Origin: Desulfocurvibacter africanus subsp. africanus DSM 2603
GTDB lineage: Bacteria; Desulfobacterota; Desulfovibrionia; Desulfovibrionales; Desulfovibrionaceae
NCBI RefSeq assembly: GCF_000422545.1
Contig: NZ_AULZ01000015.1
Span: forward strand, 1 to 64,000
DNA: 64,000 nt
Direction: 5' to 3'
The translations under genes and the position numbers were made by a program. Below the pieces are notes generated by a model. That model was not told the origin of the DNA, did no database searches, and saw only the letters and a program-made list of their open reading frames with translations. Positions 19,465-28,579 of this stretch are shown here, one piece after another (position 1 is the stretch's first letter; each line of letters starts with the position of its first letter).

Positions 19465-20295
19465 ATGCGTCGAATCCTGTTGTCTTGTCTGCTGTCTATT
19501 GCCCTATTATCGTTCGCATGTGCTCCTATCGTCAAAAAGCCAGAGATCGATCAAGTGAAAAAAGTGGCTGTCGTCAGCCTATATGCTCCTGCATTGGTAC
19601 CTGGTGTCGGCGGCTTTGGCATGATTACTAACATCAACCGCGTGAAGAAGACGGTAGCCAAAGATGCATACGACATCTACGTCAAGGAGCTCACCAAGCT
19701 TGGCTGGAGCGTAATACCCGCGCAAGTGGTGGTTAAGAACAAGCTGTATGCCAAGACTTTCGATGCCGCACGGTTATACAAGGATAATGATTCCGGTGCC
19801 TCCAACTTTATGACCAAGCTCATGAATGCTGGAGCAAAGCTGGCGGAGTATGGAGAGATTCTGCCAGCGGGCATGAAATCCGGCAGCGAGATGCATGTGA
19901 TGAGGAAAGAGGATGCCGAGGCGCTCGGCAAGCTGGCCAAGGGGTTGGGCGTCGATGCAGTGCTCATCGTGCAACTCGACTACTGCTACAGGCCGCGCAA
20001 TCCGACTATCGCCAGAGTTTCGGGAACAGGACACGCGCACCTGAACTGCTCGTCGAGCGTCAGGGCCGTGGACAAGAACGGCGTGGCTGTGGTGACAATG
20101 CCCGAGCTCGATCAGTGCAATGATCAGGCTAGGACCAAGGCCGAGTCGGAAAAAGCCATCCTCATGCTCGGTGGCCAGATTTCCATAATGAATGCCGAAC
20201 AGGTCACGGTCATAACCGAGATGTTCCGTGATTCGACCCGAAAGAGCGCCGCCAATGCGGTGGCCCAGCTCCAGAAGGCCATGCAGCAGCCCTGA
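19465..20295 (+). CDS. Putative outer-membrane lipoprotein of unknown function
   Basis: 276 aa. Lipoprotein signal peptide MRRILLSCLLSIALLSFAC with a lipobox (LSFA|C) at Cys19. The mature part begins APIVKKPEIDQVKKVAVVSLYAP, a pattern shared by small lipoproteins that build a beta-strand after the lipid anchor. No transmembrane segment after the signal. AGGAGG lies five bases before this ATG; an in-frame TTG one codon earlier is less likely. Family not recognised. Followed by a strong terminator. GC content looks lower than that of the neighbours murA and comEC. Confidence 0.7.
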   Translation: MRRILLSCLLSIALLSFACAPIVKKPEIDQVKKVAVVSLYAPALVPGVGGFGMITNINRVKKTVAKDAYDIYVKELTKLGWSVIPAQVVVKNKLYAKTFDAARLYKDNDSGASNFMTKLMNAGAKLAEYGEILPAGMKSGSEMHVMRKEDAEALGKLAKGLGVDAVLIVQLDYCYRPRNPTIARVSGTGHAHLNCSSSVRAVDKNGVAVVTMPELDQCNDQARTKAESEKAILMLGGQISIMNAEQVTVITEMFRDSTRKSAANAVAQLQKAMQQP

Positions 20296-20412
20296 TACTT
20301 TAGGCTTGCCAGGACGACCAGGCTCGACGCGGCTTGCCTATTGACCAATCGGGCTGATGGCCCTGTCGAGGGCCATCGGGTCAACTCGGTGTCAGCCATC
20401 TACGCAAAGCGA

Positions 20413-20441
20413 CCCCGCCAGGATATCCCTGGCGGGGTTTT
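20413..20441 (+). terminator. Rho-independent terminator after the lipoprotein gene
   Basis: CCCCGCCAGG-ATATC-CCTGGCGGGG followed by TTTT. A further 9-bp hairpin (GATGGCCCT/AGGGCCATC) lies at 20356-20377. Confidence 0.92.
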
Positions 20442-20522
20442 CGTTGCTATGAACTTAGTTTCCGTGGATAATTTCTGAGATTGGCCATACCAATGGAGAG
20501 TCCAATTCAAGCTTGAGGGGCC

Positions 20523-23015
20523 ATGCCCAGAACCGATCCCATTACAACCCGGCGCTCCACGGCCCCGCCTCTGCTGCCCTGGCAGGTGCATCTGTTGGCG
20601 GTGGTGCTGGGCATATTGGCCTACCGCCACTCGCTGGCTGCCGGAATCTGTGCCGGGTTGCTCTATGTGGGCGTTGCGCTCGTGCGGGGCAGGTGGTCGG
20701 CGCCGCTCCCGTTCTTGCTGGCGTTCGCGCTGGGGCTGCTGCTGGCCTGGTGGCGCATGCCGACCGCACCTCTGGTGGAGCCGGAGTGGATGCTGGCGGG
20801 CGAGAAGGTGCGCATCGCGGGTCGGGTGCTCTCGGTGGAGGCTCGCGAGGACCAGCGTCTACAGATTGTCCTGGATCGGGTGCGCTGCACTCGGCCCACC
20901 GGAGCGTTTCAGGATTTGCCCGGTCGGCTCGTATGGACCTGGCAGTATCCCGGCGCGTGGCCGGGGCCGGGCCAGGAGGTGTCATTCACGGCCAAGGTCT
21001 GGCCCGCGCGCAGCTTCGCCAACCCCGGAACCTGGGACACCCGCTTCTACTGGGCCAGACAGGGCGTCTTCCACCGCGCCTATACGCGCGGGCAGGATGG
21101 AGGCCGAGGCGCCGATGTGCGTCTGGCTGGCGAAGCGAGTTGGTCATGGCAGACACGGTTTGCACTGCGCGAGCGGCTGCTGGAACTGACGGAGCTCCTG
21201 GAGGGCTCGCAAGGCAGGGCCCTGCTCATGGCCCTGATCATGGGTGATCGTTTTCTTTTGGACCGCGCCACGCGCGAGGACATGGCCGATGCTTCCCTGG
21301 CGCATACCCTGGCCTTGTCCGGCCTGCACCTGGGCATCGTGGCCGGCATGGGCTGGCTTGCAGCTTGGATCGCGGGCCATGCCAGGCCAAGTATCCACCT
21401 GCGCCTGCCGCGGCCCAGACTGGCGGTGCTTCTGGGGCTGCCGCCGGTGCTCCTTTACCTGTGGCTCGGCGGGGCCACTCCGTCGCTGCTGCGTGCCGCG
21501 GTCATGTACGCATCCTGGGGCCTGCTCCTGTGGCTTGGGCGCGGGCGGGTGCTTCTGGACGGCCTATTTCTGGCACTGGCTCTCATTCTGGCCTGGAACC
21601 CGCTCATGGCCTTCGACCTGGGTCTGCAGATGTCGGCCGTGGCCGTGGCAGGCATGGCTCTGACCTTGCCGCGTTTTTTCTCCTGGGCCGAGGCCCTGGC
21701 CGACTCCGGGGCGTACATCCCGAGTCCGCTGAGCAAGGCCGTGCGGTTCCTGGCCAAGTCCGCGGCCGTGACCGTCGCGGCCAACCTGGCGCTGCTGCCC
21801 ATCGTGCTGGCCAATTTCGGGCAGATCGGCGTCGGTCTGTACTGGAACCTGCTCTGGGTGCCGCTGCTCGGCCTGCTCATCATGCCTCTGGGCTTTTGCG
21901 GCATGTTGCTGGCCTTGCTTCCCGCGCTTGGGCCTGTCGCGGCCCAGTGCTTTAGCCTGGACGCAGCCATCCTGGAAGCGCTTACGGACTTGCTGACAGC
22001 GGCCAAGCATTGGGGCCTGACGCCCGTGCTCACGGCCAGCATTCCCCTCTGGCCTCAGATGGCCGGATATTGGCTGCTGCTGGCTTACATGTTCGTTCGC
22101 AGGGGACTGACTCCCGAGCGAGAGCGAGTTCTTGTGCTGCTGGTCTTTGTTCTGTTGGCCGGCCCGACTTTGTGGCAGAACCTACAGCCTGTCAGATCCT
22201 TGCGAATGACTATGTTGGATGTGGGACAGGGCCAGTGCATCCTGCTGGAGACGCCCCAGGGCAGGCGCTACCTCATTGACGGCGGCGGGACATCCGGGTC
22301 GGGTTTCGATGTGGGTGAGGCCGTGGTGGCCAAGGTCCTGGCCAGGAATGCTCCGGCTGCCCTGGACGGCATCATCCTGAGCCATGCCGATACCGACCAT
22401 GCCCGCGGACTGATCCATATCGTGCGCAACTTCCGGGTGGGCTTCTTCGCCAGCAACGGGGATTGGGGCGATTCGGCCCATGCCGCGCAGCTTCGGGAAG
22501 CGCTGGCGGACAAGGGCGTGGAGCAGCGCCAGTGGCGTGCGGGGCAGGCCTACCGCATCGGGCAGGATGTCGTTCTGGAAGCGTTGCATCCCATGCCGGA
22601 CCAGGGTGACAACCTGGAGCGTAACGACGCATCATTGGCCTTGCGCCTCGTCTGGCGCGGCAAGGGAATGGCCCTCATCTCTGGCGACCTGCACCAGTCT
22701 GGCCTCAAAATCCTGTTGGCGCGCGGTGCGGATTTGCGTTGCGAGGCATTGATCCTGCCACACCACGGCAGTGATTCGAGTCTGAGTCCTGAGTTGTACC
22801 AGAGGGCATCGCCCAGGCTGGTTCTGGCCTCCTCGGGCTACCTCAACCGCTGGGGCTTCCCAGGACCCAAGGTGCGCAAGGCGCTGGCTGAAAGCAGCCT
22901 GCCGCTTTGGACTACCGCGGATTGCGGAGCCATGACGCTGAGCTGGGACGATCCGGCCGAGAAAGCCCGGTTGGAGACCTACCTGGCTTGTCAGCCGGCC
23001 TCTTCGCAGCCTTGA
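20523..23015 (+). CDS. comEC: ComEC/Rec2-family DNA-uptake channel protein
   Basis: 830-aa inner-membrane protein. N-terminal membrane segments with an OB-like DUF4131 region (about 60-200), a Competence domain of many hydrophobic helices (about 230-530, with LAHTLALSGLHLGI, the family hallmark ALSGLH), and a C-terminal metallo-beta-lactamase-like domain (from about 560: MLDVGQGQCILLETPQG, SHADTDHARG, LPHHGSDSS). In competent bacteria ComEC carries single-stranded DNA across the inner membrane. No other com genes lie nearby. The Shine-Dalgarno (GAGGGG) is unusually close to the ATG. Confidence 0.92.
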   Translation: MPRTDPITTRRSTAPPLLPWQVHLLAVVLGILAYRHSLAAGICAGLLYVGVALVRGRWSAPLPFLLAFALGLLLAWWRMPTAPLVEPEWMLAGEKVRIAGRVLSVEAREDQRLQIVLDRVRCTRPTGAFQDLPGRLVWTWQYPGAWPGPGQEVSFTAKVWPARSFANPGTWDTRFYWARQGVFHRAYTRGQDGGRGADVRLAGEASWSWQTRFALRERLLELTELLEGSQGRALLMALIMGDRFLLDRATREDMADASLAHTLALSGLHLGIVAGMGWLAAWIAGHARPSIHLRLPRPRLAVLLGLPPVLLYLWLGGATPSLLRAAVMYASWGLLLWLGRGRVLLDGLFLALALILAWNPLMAFDLGLQMSAVAVAGMALTLPRFFSWAEALADSGAYIPSPLSKAVRFLAKSAAVTVAANLALLPIVLANFGQIGVGLYWNLLWVPLLGLLIMPLGFCGMLLALLPALGPVAAQCFSLDAAILEALTDLLTAAKHWGLTPVLTASIPLWPQMAGYWLLLAYMFVRRGLTPERERVLVLLVFVLLAGPTLWQNLQPVRSLRMTMLDVGQGQCILLETPQGRRYLIDGGGTSGSGFDVGEAVVAKVLARNAPAALDGIILSHADTDHARGLIHIVRNFRVGFFASNGDWGDSAHAAQLREALADKGVEQRQWRAGQAYRIGQDVVLEALHPMPDQGDNLERNDASLALRLVWRGKGMALISGDLHQSGLKILLARGADLRCEALILPHHGSDSSLSPELYQRASPRLVLASSGYLNRWGFPGPKVRKALAESSLPLWTTADCGAMTLSWDDPAEKARLETYLACQPASSQP

Positions 23016-23162
23016 GTTGGCTCGGTCTGGCAGGCGGAAGCCGATGAGCGGCTTGTCGGGACGGGAATCACGAGGCTGTCTGCTTTGCGGGCGCGTCCGA
23101 GAACCGCCCGAAAGCTGTTGCGATCCATTTCTAACCCGCGCGGGCCCAGAGCGGCATCTCTC

Positions 23163-23274
23163 TATAGCAGATTGCATTTGAAATGGGGGTCCAGGGGAAT
23201 CATTTCCCTGTTGGGAGGGTCTGGGAGGGCAAAGCCCTTCCCAGTTTCTGCCAGTTCTTGCGCAAAACGCTCTA
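23163..23274 (+). repeat. Second dispersed repeat family, copy 1
   Basis: The ends (TATAGCAGATTGCATTTG and CGCAAAACGCTCTAG) match the ends of the multi-hairpin family. The core differs: GGGGGTCCAGGGG, then TTTCCCTG, and GGGAGGGCAAAGCCCTTCCC. Its right end supplies the TAG stop of the minus-strand gene at 23272-23853. Confidence 0.85.
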
Positions 23275-23853
23275 GCCGCCGATGGTGCGCAGATACAGGG
23301 CCTTGAGATCGTAGTAGAGCGTGCTGGACAGGCGGTCGTCGCTGTCGGAGATGACGAGCTGGCGGGTCTGGCTGTTGTGTTCCGCCTGGACCATGCCCCG
23401 GATTTCGCCGCCTTTGGTGCGCAGGGCGACGGCCACCAGCAGTTCGGTTGTGACGTAGCGCGAATAGACCTTTTGGACTTCATCCCCACCGCTTCGATCA
23501 TAGAGATGAGACTCCACGGTCTTGGTCTCGTAGCGCACGGGATTGGACGTCGTGGCCGTGACGAAACCAGAGGCTATCAGCCCCCGCTGATACCTGTCCC
23601 GGCGTTCCAGCAACTCCAGGCGCAACCTGAGCACCGGTTCGAACTGGGGCATGACCATCCTGCGCACTTTCACCTCGTCGATGGCTTCCATGGGCACCTT
23701 GTGCAGGATGGAGACTATCTGTCCCAAGGTGAATTGAGGATAGCGCGCCTGCATGTCCAGGGCCGAGCGGAGTTGCTCGACACTGATGAGGCCTTCGGAT
23801 ACCAGGGCCGGTCCGATGCGCAGTCTGATGGGTTCGCGGATGTCTTCTGTCAT
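23272..23853 (-). CDS. Stand-alone protein with an N-terminal MshEN/GspE-N-like domain
   Basis: 193 aa, no signal peptide. Residues 12-60 (RIGPALVSEGLISVEQLRSAL, shown in part) match the N-terminal helical domain of type II secretion/type IV pilus ATPases that in MshE binds c-di-GMP, but the ATPase part is absent. The remaining 130 residues contain predicted strands and no recognised family. It could be a c-di-GMP or protein-interaction module (inference). The stop codon coincides with the end of a dispersed repeat. Repeat copy 3 lies about 80 bp upstream of the start. Confidence 0.6.
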   Translation of the reverse strand: MTEDIREPIRLRIGPALVSEGLISVEQLRSALDMQARYPQFTLGQIVSILHKVPMEAIDEVKVRRMVMPQFEPVLRLRLELLERRDRYQRGLIASGFVTATTSNPVRYETKTVESHLYDRSGGDEVQKVYSRYVTTELLVAVALRTKGGEIRGMVQAEHNSQTRQLVISDSDDRLSSTLYYDLKALYLRTIGG

Positions 23854-23932
23854 GGCGGTTTGTAAACCGTAGAATACGGTGAAGGCCGGAAAGAATCAAT
23901 CGGGGGCAGGGGTGCACGCTTCAGCGGTTTGA

Positions 23933-24060
23933 CTAGTGCGGATTGCTTTTAAGACGCCCCCTTCGGCGTTGACGGCGGAATTACATTCCGCCTACGCCTG
24001 CGGGGCGGCAAGCCATGCCGACGCATGGCTTGCCGAGCATTTTCAAAAGCAAAATGCTCT
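23933..24060 (-). repeat. Dispersed multi-hairpin repeat, copy 3
   Basis: Reverse-oriented full copy. The third hairpin reads GGCGGAAT-TAC-ATTCCGCC, whereas other copies have GGCGCAA/TTGCGCC: both arms changed together. The ends have diverged (CTAGTGCGGATTGC; ATGCTCTTG). It lies in the 250-bp gap between two genes. Confidence 0.9.
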
Positions 24061-24106
24061 TGTCACTTCAAATCACGGGCGCGCCTCGAGGAGCGGCCAG
24101 TCCGGA

Positions 24107-25054
24107 TTACGCGGGTTTATCCTGTCGTGGAATGGCCTTCCAGAACTTGATCCAAACGATGCCTGTCAGGTTCTGCGCCAGGGAGAATATCGCGCCGGGC
24201 AGAGCAACGGCCGCTCCGAAATAGCGCATGGCCAGGGTCACGCCCAGCCCGGAGTTCTGCATGCCCACCTCCACGCCCATGGTGCGCGCGTCGCGCACGG
24301 ACAGACCCGCCAACCGCCCTCCGAAGTAGCCCAAACCAAAGCCCAGACCGTTGTGCAGGAGCACTGCCAGTATGACCAGCGCCGGAAAACCAAGCAACGT
24401 GGTGCGGTTGAGGCCGATGACGCATGCGATGATGGCCGAAATGGTCAGGATGGAAATCGCGGGGAACACGCGCACGACCCGCTCCAGGGCATGCCTGGCC
24501 AGGGTTCTGCCCCGGCTGCGCACGAACAGGCCGGCCAGGACCGGGAAAAGCACGATGCTGGCCACGGAGCGCACCATGGACGCCAGCGGCACGTCGATTC
24601 GCTCGCCCAGGAGCAGCCAGACGATGCCGGGCGTGGCCAGCGGCGCCAGCAGTGTGGAGACCGTAGTCATGAGCACGGACAGGGGCACGTTGCCCCGGCC
24701 CAGATACACGATGACGTTGGAGGCCGTGCCGCCGGGGCAGGCTCCCACGATGACCAGCCCCAGAGCCGCCTCGGGCGGCAGCCGCAAAAGCCAAGCCAAG
24801 GTCAGGGCCATAAGGGGCATGATGCTGAATTGGAGAAACGCGCCAAGAGTTACGGCCTTCCATTGCCGGGCCGCTGCCGTGAAGTCGCCCACGTCCTGGG
24901 TCAGGCCCATGCCGAACATGATGATGCCCAGGCCTACGGGAATATGCGGCGCGATCCAGGTGAAGGCCTCGGGCCTCCAGAGGGCCACGGCCGAGAAGAG
25001 CAGGGCGATGGGCAGAAACAGACGTTCGATGGCGACCGCCACGGATGCTAACAT
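24107..25054 (-). CDS. Bile acid:sodium symporter (BASS/SBF) family transporter
   Basis: 315 aa, about ten membrane segments. The family signature is visible as GVGLIMFGMGL-type residues near 55-65 (here GLGIIMFGMGLTQD) and GACPGGTASNVIVYLGRGN near 120-138, then EVGMQNSGLGVTLA near 270. BASS-family proteins move organic anions (bile acids, pantoate, pyruvate, sulfated compounds) with Na+. The ORF is open to 25111, but the ATG at 25054 has AGGAGA five bases upstream and starts just before the first membrane helix, so it was chosen. Monocistronic. Confidence 0.85.
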   Translation of the reverse strand: MLASVAVAIERLFLPIALLFSAVALWRPEAFTWIAPHIPVGLGIIMFGMGLTQDVGDFTAAARQWKAVTLGAFLQFSIMPLMALTLAWLLRLPPEAALGLVIVGACPGGTASNVIVYLGRGNVPLSVLMTTVSTLLAPLATPGIVWLLLGERIDVPLASMVRSVASIVLFPVLAGLFVRSRGRTLARHALERVVRVFPAISILTISAIIACVIGLNRTTLLGFPALVILAVLLHNGLGFGLGYFGGRLAGLSVRDARTMGVEVGMQNSGLGVTLAMRYFGAAVALPGAIFSLAQNLTGIVWIKFWKAIPRQDKPA

Positions 25055-25692
25055 GGGATCTCCTGTTGGAAAGCCAAGCGGATCGTGGGCTTGCATAGAC
25101 TGTATGGGCATGCGTGTAAAGCCGCCAGATCGAGTCTCTTGGAAGTGATAATAATGGGAGTGACCGGTGGAGGAGTACTAAAAAGACCTTTGGGGGAGCA
25201 GTGCGATAGGGAGGTCCGCCTTGCCTAGCAAACCGACACGGGGGATGGCTTCCCTGGCCGGCAGGGGCAGCCTGCTGGCCGGGTTGACGTTGCCCACGCG
25301 AGCCATGACCAATAGCGAATTCAATCCGCCGCCACAGACGCGCGAGCAGCGCTGTAAGCGAAGCCGAAGCCGCCGGTGCCCAAACAGTGAAACCCTGCCG
25401 GAGACCCTCGCGGATAAGTTCATCCTGGACGTCCTGCGCTGCTAAGACCACGCTACTAAGGCAGATTGCTTTTATGACGCCCGCTCCGGCGTTGACGGCG
25501 CAAGTGAATTGCGCCTACGCCTACGCGGCGGCAAGCCATGCCGACGCATGGCTTGCAGAGCATTTTCAAAAGCAAAATGCTCTAAATAATCCCGGATTTT
25601 TACATATATCGGCCGAGCGAACCCTTTCCCATGCAATTCCTGGCGGAGACGATTGTAAATGACGCGGGTTTTCTCTTTGCGTCAGGCGGATT
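25055..25692. other. Intergenic region with a repeat and no supported gene
   Basis: Repeat copy 4 occupies 25456-25585. Overlapping ORFs of up to about 80 codons on both strands here lack Shine-Dalgarno sequences and recognisable domains, so none is called. Confidence 0.6.
25456..25585 (-). repeat. Dispersed multi-hairpin repeat, copy 4
   Basis: Reverse-oriented full copy, ends CTAAGGCAGATTGC and GCAAAATGCTCTAA, main stem GCAAGCCATGC/GCATGGCTTGC with a CGAC loop. Confidence 0.9.
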
Positions 25693-25848
25693 CTAATCTT
25701 CGTCATCGCGCTTGCCCGTGAGCCAACGGCGGATAGGGTTCTCCTCGCGCGGCGCGCGCCGGTCCCGACGTTCCTCCATGCGGTTGAAAAAGATGAGGTA
25801 GAGCACGCCGATGGCCAGGATGACGAGCAGGAACACGGTCGTGGACAT
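25693..25848 (-). CDS. 51-aa single-pass membrane protein
   Basis: A small gene with an excellent Shine-Dalgarno (AAGGAGG, five bases before ATG). The protein starts MSTTVFLLVILAIGVLYLIF, one transmembrane segment of about 18 residues, followed by a highly charged tail (NRMEERRDRRAPREENPIRR, then WLTGKRDDED). Topology is probably N-out/C-in because the tail is rich in Arg. No family recognised. It diverges from the AraC-type regulator gene at 26024. Confidence 0.75.
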   Translation of the reverse strand: MSTTVFLLVILAIGVLYLIFFNRMEERRDRRAPREENPIRRWLTGKRDDED

Positions 25849-26023
25849 GGCCGCCTCCTTATGCGGATTGCAGGACGGTCAAAGACAGCATATCTGCCCG
25901 GCATTGCTGCGGCAAGGATTGTCGTGGAATCATGGCTGATGCATATAAAACTGGTCGAAGATGGCAAGAAACGTCAAGCAGTCCATGATACCCGCAGGTA
26001 TGGTTCGTCTCCGGGGGGAAACG

Positions 26024-26893
26024 ATGAATAGGGTCTGTAGCGTGGATTATCGCATGCGGCTGGTGCGCGTCATGAACTACATCGACGCCAATCTGGACCG
26101 CGATCTGCCTCTGGAGGAGCTGGCAGCCGAAGCCTGCTTCTCGGCCTTCCATTTCCACCGCGTGTTCCGGTCCATGCTGGGCATGACCGTGGCAGGCTAC
26201 GTGCGGCGCAGGAAGCTGGTCCGGGCTGCCCGAAGGCTGTCCGATACGGGAGATCCCGTGGTGGATATCGCCCTGGAGGCCGGCTATGGCGCGCACGAGT
26301 CTTTTACCAGGGCGTTTAGAAGCATGTACGGCTTGTCGCCCAGCGAATTCCGCGAGCAGTCCAGGCTGAAACCGGTAATTTCCCCCGATGCATTGGAACT
26401 CATACCCTTGCTGCCCCCTGGAGGTATCGACATGGACATCAGCATCAAAACTTTTGAGCCCATCAGTGTGGCCTGTGTGCGCCATGTGGGACCGTATGCA
26501 GCCTGCGAGCCGGCCTGGCAGAAATTGTGCGGCTGGGCCGGACAGAAAGGCCTGCTCGGCCCGGACACCTTGGCCATCGGCGTAAGCTATGACGAGCCGT
26601 CCTCCACGCCGGCGGAGCTGCTGCGTTTCGACGCCTGCGTGAGTGTGCCCGACTCGGTTCAGGGCGAAGGAGAAGTCGGCATCAAGACTATCCCCGGCGG
26701 AAAGTATGCCGTGGCCGTGCACGTGGGCTCTTACAGCGGTTTGGAGCAGGCCTACAAGGAACTCTATGGCCGTTGGCTGCCGGAGCAGGGCCTCAAACCG
26801 CGTGACGAACCCGCTTTCGAGATCTATCGCACCGATCCGAGCATTACACCTGCGGACAAATTGATAACGGAGATATGCGTGCCTTTGGAGTAG
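26024..26893 (+). CDS. AraC-family transcriptional regulator with a GyrI-like effector domain
   Basis: About 289 aa from the ATG at 26024. N-terminal AraC-type double helix-turn-helix (residues ~10-105: ANLDRDLPLEELAAEACFS, then FHRVFRSMLG, and a second HTH AYGAHESFTRAFRSMYG-type segment). C-terminal GyrI-like small-molecule-binding domain (~130-289: FEPISVACVRHVGPY, then GGKYAVAVHVGSYSGL, ending ICVPLE). This Rob/BltR-like architecture usually senses amphipathic or cationic compounds and controls efflux or stress genes. The open frame extends to 25961; 26024 was preferred because of the GGGGG stretch six bases upstream. A cupin gene follows. Confidence 0.85.
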   Translation: MNRVCSVDYRMRLVRVMNYIDANLDRDLPLEELAAEACFSAFHFHRVFRSMLGMTVAGYVRRRKLVRAARRLSDTGDPVVDIALEAGYGAHESFTRAFRSMYGLSPSEFREQSRLKPVISPDALELIPLLPPGGIDMDISIKTFEPISVACVRHVGPYAACEPAWQKLCGWAGQKGLLGPDTLAIGVSYDEPSSTPAELLRFDACVSVPDSVQGEGEVGIKTIPGGKYAVAVHVGSYSGLEQAYKELYGRWLPEQGLKPRDEPAFEIYRTDPSITPADKLITEICVPLE

Positions 26894-26982
26894 CGCGGAC
26901 GGCCTGCGCAAGCGGCCCCTCCCTTGCAAAAGCTCATGGGAGGGGCCTTGCGGCCCATACGCGAACCATGAAGGATTACCGC

Positions 26983-27366
26983 ATGTCCATACGCAAGATC
27001 GAGCGGCCGGAGGCCGGGCTGTATCTTTGGGGGCTGGCCGAGGAAGGCTGGTCTCACCTGACTGAGTCGGGCTTGTGCTCACGCCTGGAGCGCATACAGC
27101 CAAAGTCAATGGAGAAAATGCTTATTCCCGGTGAACGCAGGTTATTCCTCTTCGTGCTCTGCGGCGTGCTGCGAGTGGCCGGCGAGCAGAGCGAGCTGCG
27201 CGTCGAGCAGGGAGAGGCCCTGGAAGTCGCGCCGGCAACCGTGTTGCACGTGCGCAATCCATCGGCCAGGACTGTGCAATATCTGCTCATCAATGCTCCG
27301 CTTGCCGCACAGCAGTCTCTTTGTTTGGAGCCAGGCTGCACGGATGCCATAATTAGGGCGGCCTGA
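26983..27366 (+). CDS. Small cupin-fold protein
   Basis: 127 aa from the ATG with AAGGA eight bases upstream (the frame is open to 26875, overlapping the regulator's end). The core matches a single-domain RmlC-like cupin: MLIPGERRLFLFVLCGVLRV, then EQGEALEVAPATVLHVRNPS. The metal-binding His residues of classical cupins are largely missing, so it may be a binding rather than a catalytic cupin. Function unknown. Flanked by two AraC-family regulators on the same strand. Confidence 0.65.
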   Translation: MSIRKIERPEAGLYLWGLAEEGWSHLTESGLCSRLERIQPKSMEKMLIPGERRLFLFVLCGVLRVAGEQSELRVEQGEALEVAPATVLHVRNPSARTVQYLLINAPLAAQQSLCLEPGCTDAIIRAA

Positions 27367-27586
27367 AGCTCCCCGTATGTCTTGACTGCCTCTTGAAAAG
27401 GCACTGTAACGGATTGCAGGCTTGGCAATAGTCGGGCAAAGCCCATTCGCAGCTTAGGGATGCTTTGCATACGACGGATCTTTGGGATCTACATGGTCAG
27501 TTTGTTACGAGTTTTCAGGATCTAGCGGTTTTTGGATAGGCACCCAGGCGTCTGGACTTCTCCGAGCCGATGAGCGACTGTCCGAC

Positions 27587-28426
27587 ATGAGCGAAAGCGC
27601 CGAGTTCAATCGCCTGCCGATCCTGGGCGGAGTGGAGTGGCTGCGCGCCACCTACGTAACCCAGACCTTCTCCCGCCATACGCATGAGGGCTATGCTCTA
27701 GGGGTCATCGAGCGCGGCGCGCTGCGCTTCCGCTATCGCGGCGAGACATTGCGCGCCGACGCAGGCAGCATCAACCTGGTCATACCCGGCGAGGCCCACG
27801 ACGGTCAGGCGGACGGAGAGCAGGGCTGGAGTTACAGCATGTTCTATCTGCCGCCGGAAGCCCTGCTGGAAGTTGCCGGAGACCTTGCCCCGCGCCCGAG
27901 TTTGCCCCATTTCCGCTCCGGTGTGCTGCACGACCCCGACTTGGCGCAAGACATTCTGCGTGCCCACGCGACAGTCGCCCAGGCAGGCGCGCCTGCCCTG
28001 GCCGGTGAAACGCTCGTGCGGCGCATGCTGGCGGCCTGGGTGGAGCGACACGCCGACGGCTTCTGGCGCTGGCCCAGGCTTGGCGACGAGCGTGGGGCCG
28101 TGCGCCGGGTGCGTCAGCTCATCCACGAACGTTACCGCGAGGACCTGCATCTTGCCGAGCTGGCCGAAACCGCCCGGCTGAGCCCCTTTCATCTGTTGCG
28201 CGTTTTCGAGCGCGAGACCGGCCTGACTCCCCACGTCTATCTCGTGCAGATTCGCGTGCAGTCCGCGCGGGAACTGCTTGCCGGGCCGCTGCCCCTGGCC
28301 CAGGTGGCTGCCGAGACCGGCTTCGCGGACCAGAGCCACCTGACTCGGGCCTTCAAACGTAGGCATGGCCTGACTCCGGGACGTTACCGCAAGATCGTTC
28401 AAGATTCTCCAGCCATCGCCAAGTAG
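27587..28426 (+). CDS. AraC-family transcriptional regulator with N-terminal cupin sensor
   Basis: About 279 aa. The N-terminal AraC-binding cupin (residues ~15-150) contains FSRHTHEGYALGVIERGALRF-type residues (metal or ligand His pair HTHE), and the C-terminal AraC HTH pair spans ~175-275 (LHLAELAETARLSPFHLLRVF, in part; then VAAETGFADQSHLTRAFKR). Frame open to 27482; the ATG at 27587 (MSESAEF) fits the family length, but its Shine-Dalgarno is weak, so the start is uncertain. The most likely target is the DMT exporter gene 150 bp downstream, a common AraC/EamA pairing (inference), although repeat copy 5 separates them. Confidence 0.85.
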   Translation: MSESAEFNRLPILGGVEWLRATYVTQTFSRHTHEGYALGVIERGALRFRYRGETLRADAGSINLVIPGEAHDGQADGEQGWSYSMFYLPPEALLEVAGDLAPRPSLPHFRSGVLHDPDLAQDILRAHATVAQAGAPALAGETLVRRMLAAWVERHADGFWRWPRLGDERGAVRRVRQLIHERYREDLHLAELAETARLSPFHLLRVFERETGLTPHVYLVQIRVQSARELLAGPLPLAQVAAETGFADQSHLTRAFKRRHGLTPGRYRKIVQDSPAIAK

Positions 28427-28440
28427 GGTACGCCTTCCAA

Positions 28441-28570
28441 TTAGAGCATTTTGCTTTTGAAAATGCTCTGCAAGCCATGCGTCGGCATGGCTTGCCGCTA
28501 GCTTCGGTGTAGGCGCAATTCACTTGCGCCGTCAACGCCGGAGCGGGCGTTTTAAAGCAATCTGCTCTAG
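28441..28570 (+). repeat. Dispersed multi-hairpin repeat, copy 5
   Basis: Forward full copy filling almost the entire gap between the AraC regulator and the DMT exporter. It ends in CTGCTCTAG, and the last AG together with GAGG forms the AGGAGG Shine-Dalgarno of the exporter. Confidence 0.9.
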
Positions 28571-28579
28571 GAGGCGTAC

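Noticed and set aside
25221-25445. A 74-codon plus-strand ORF between the symporter and repeat copy 4.
   Set aside because: No Shine-Dalgarno or recognisable domain; overlaps other unsupported ORFs on both strands.
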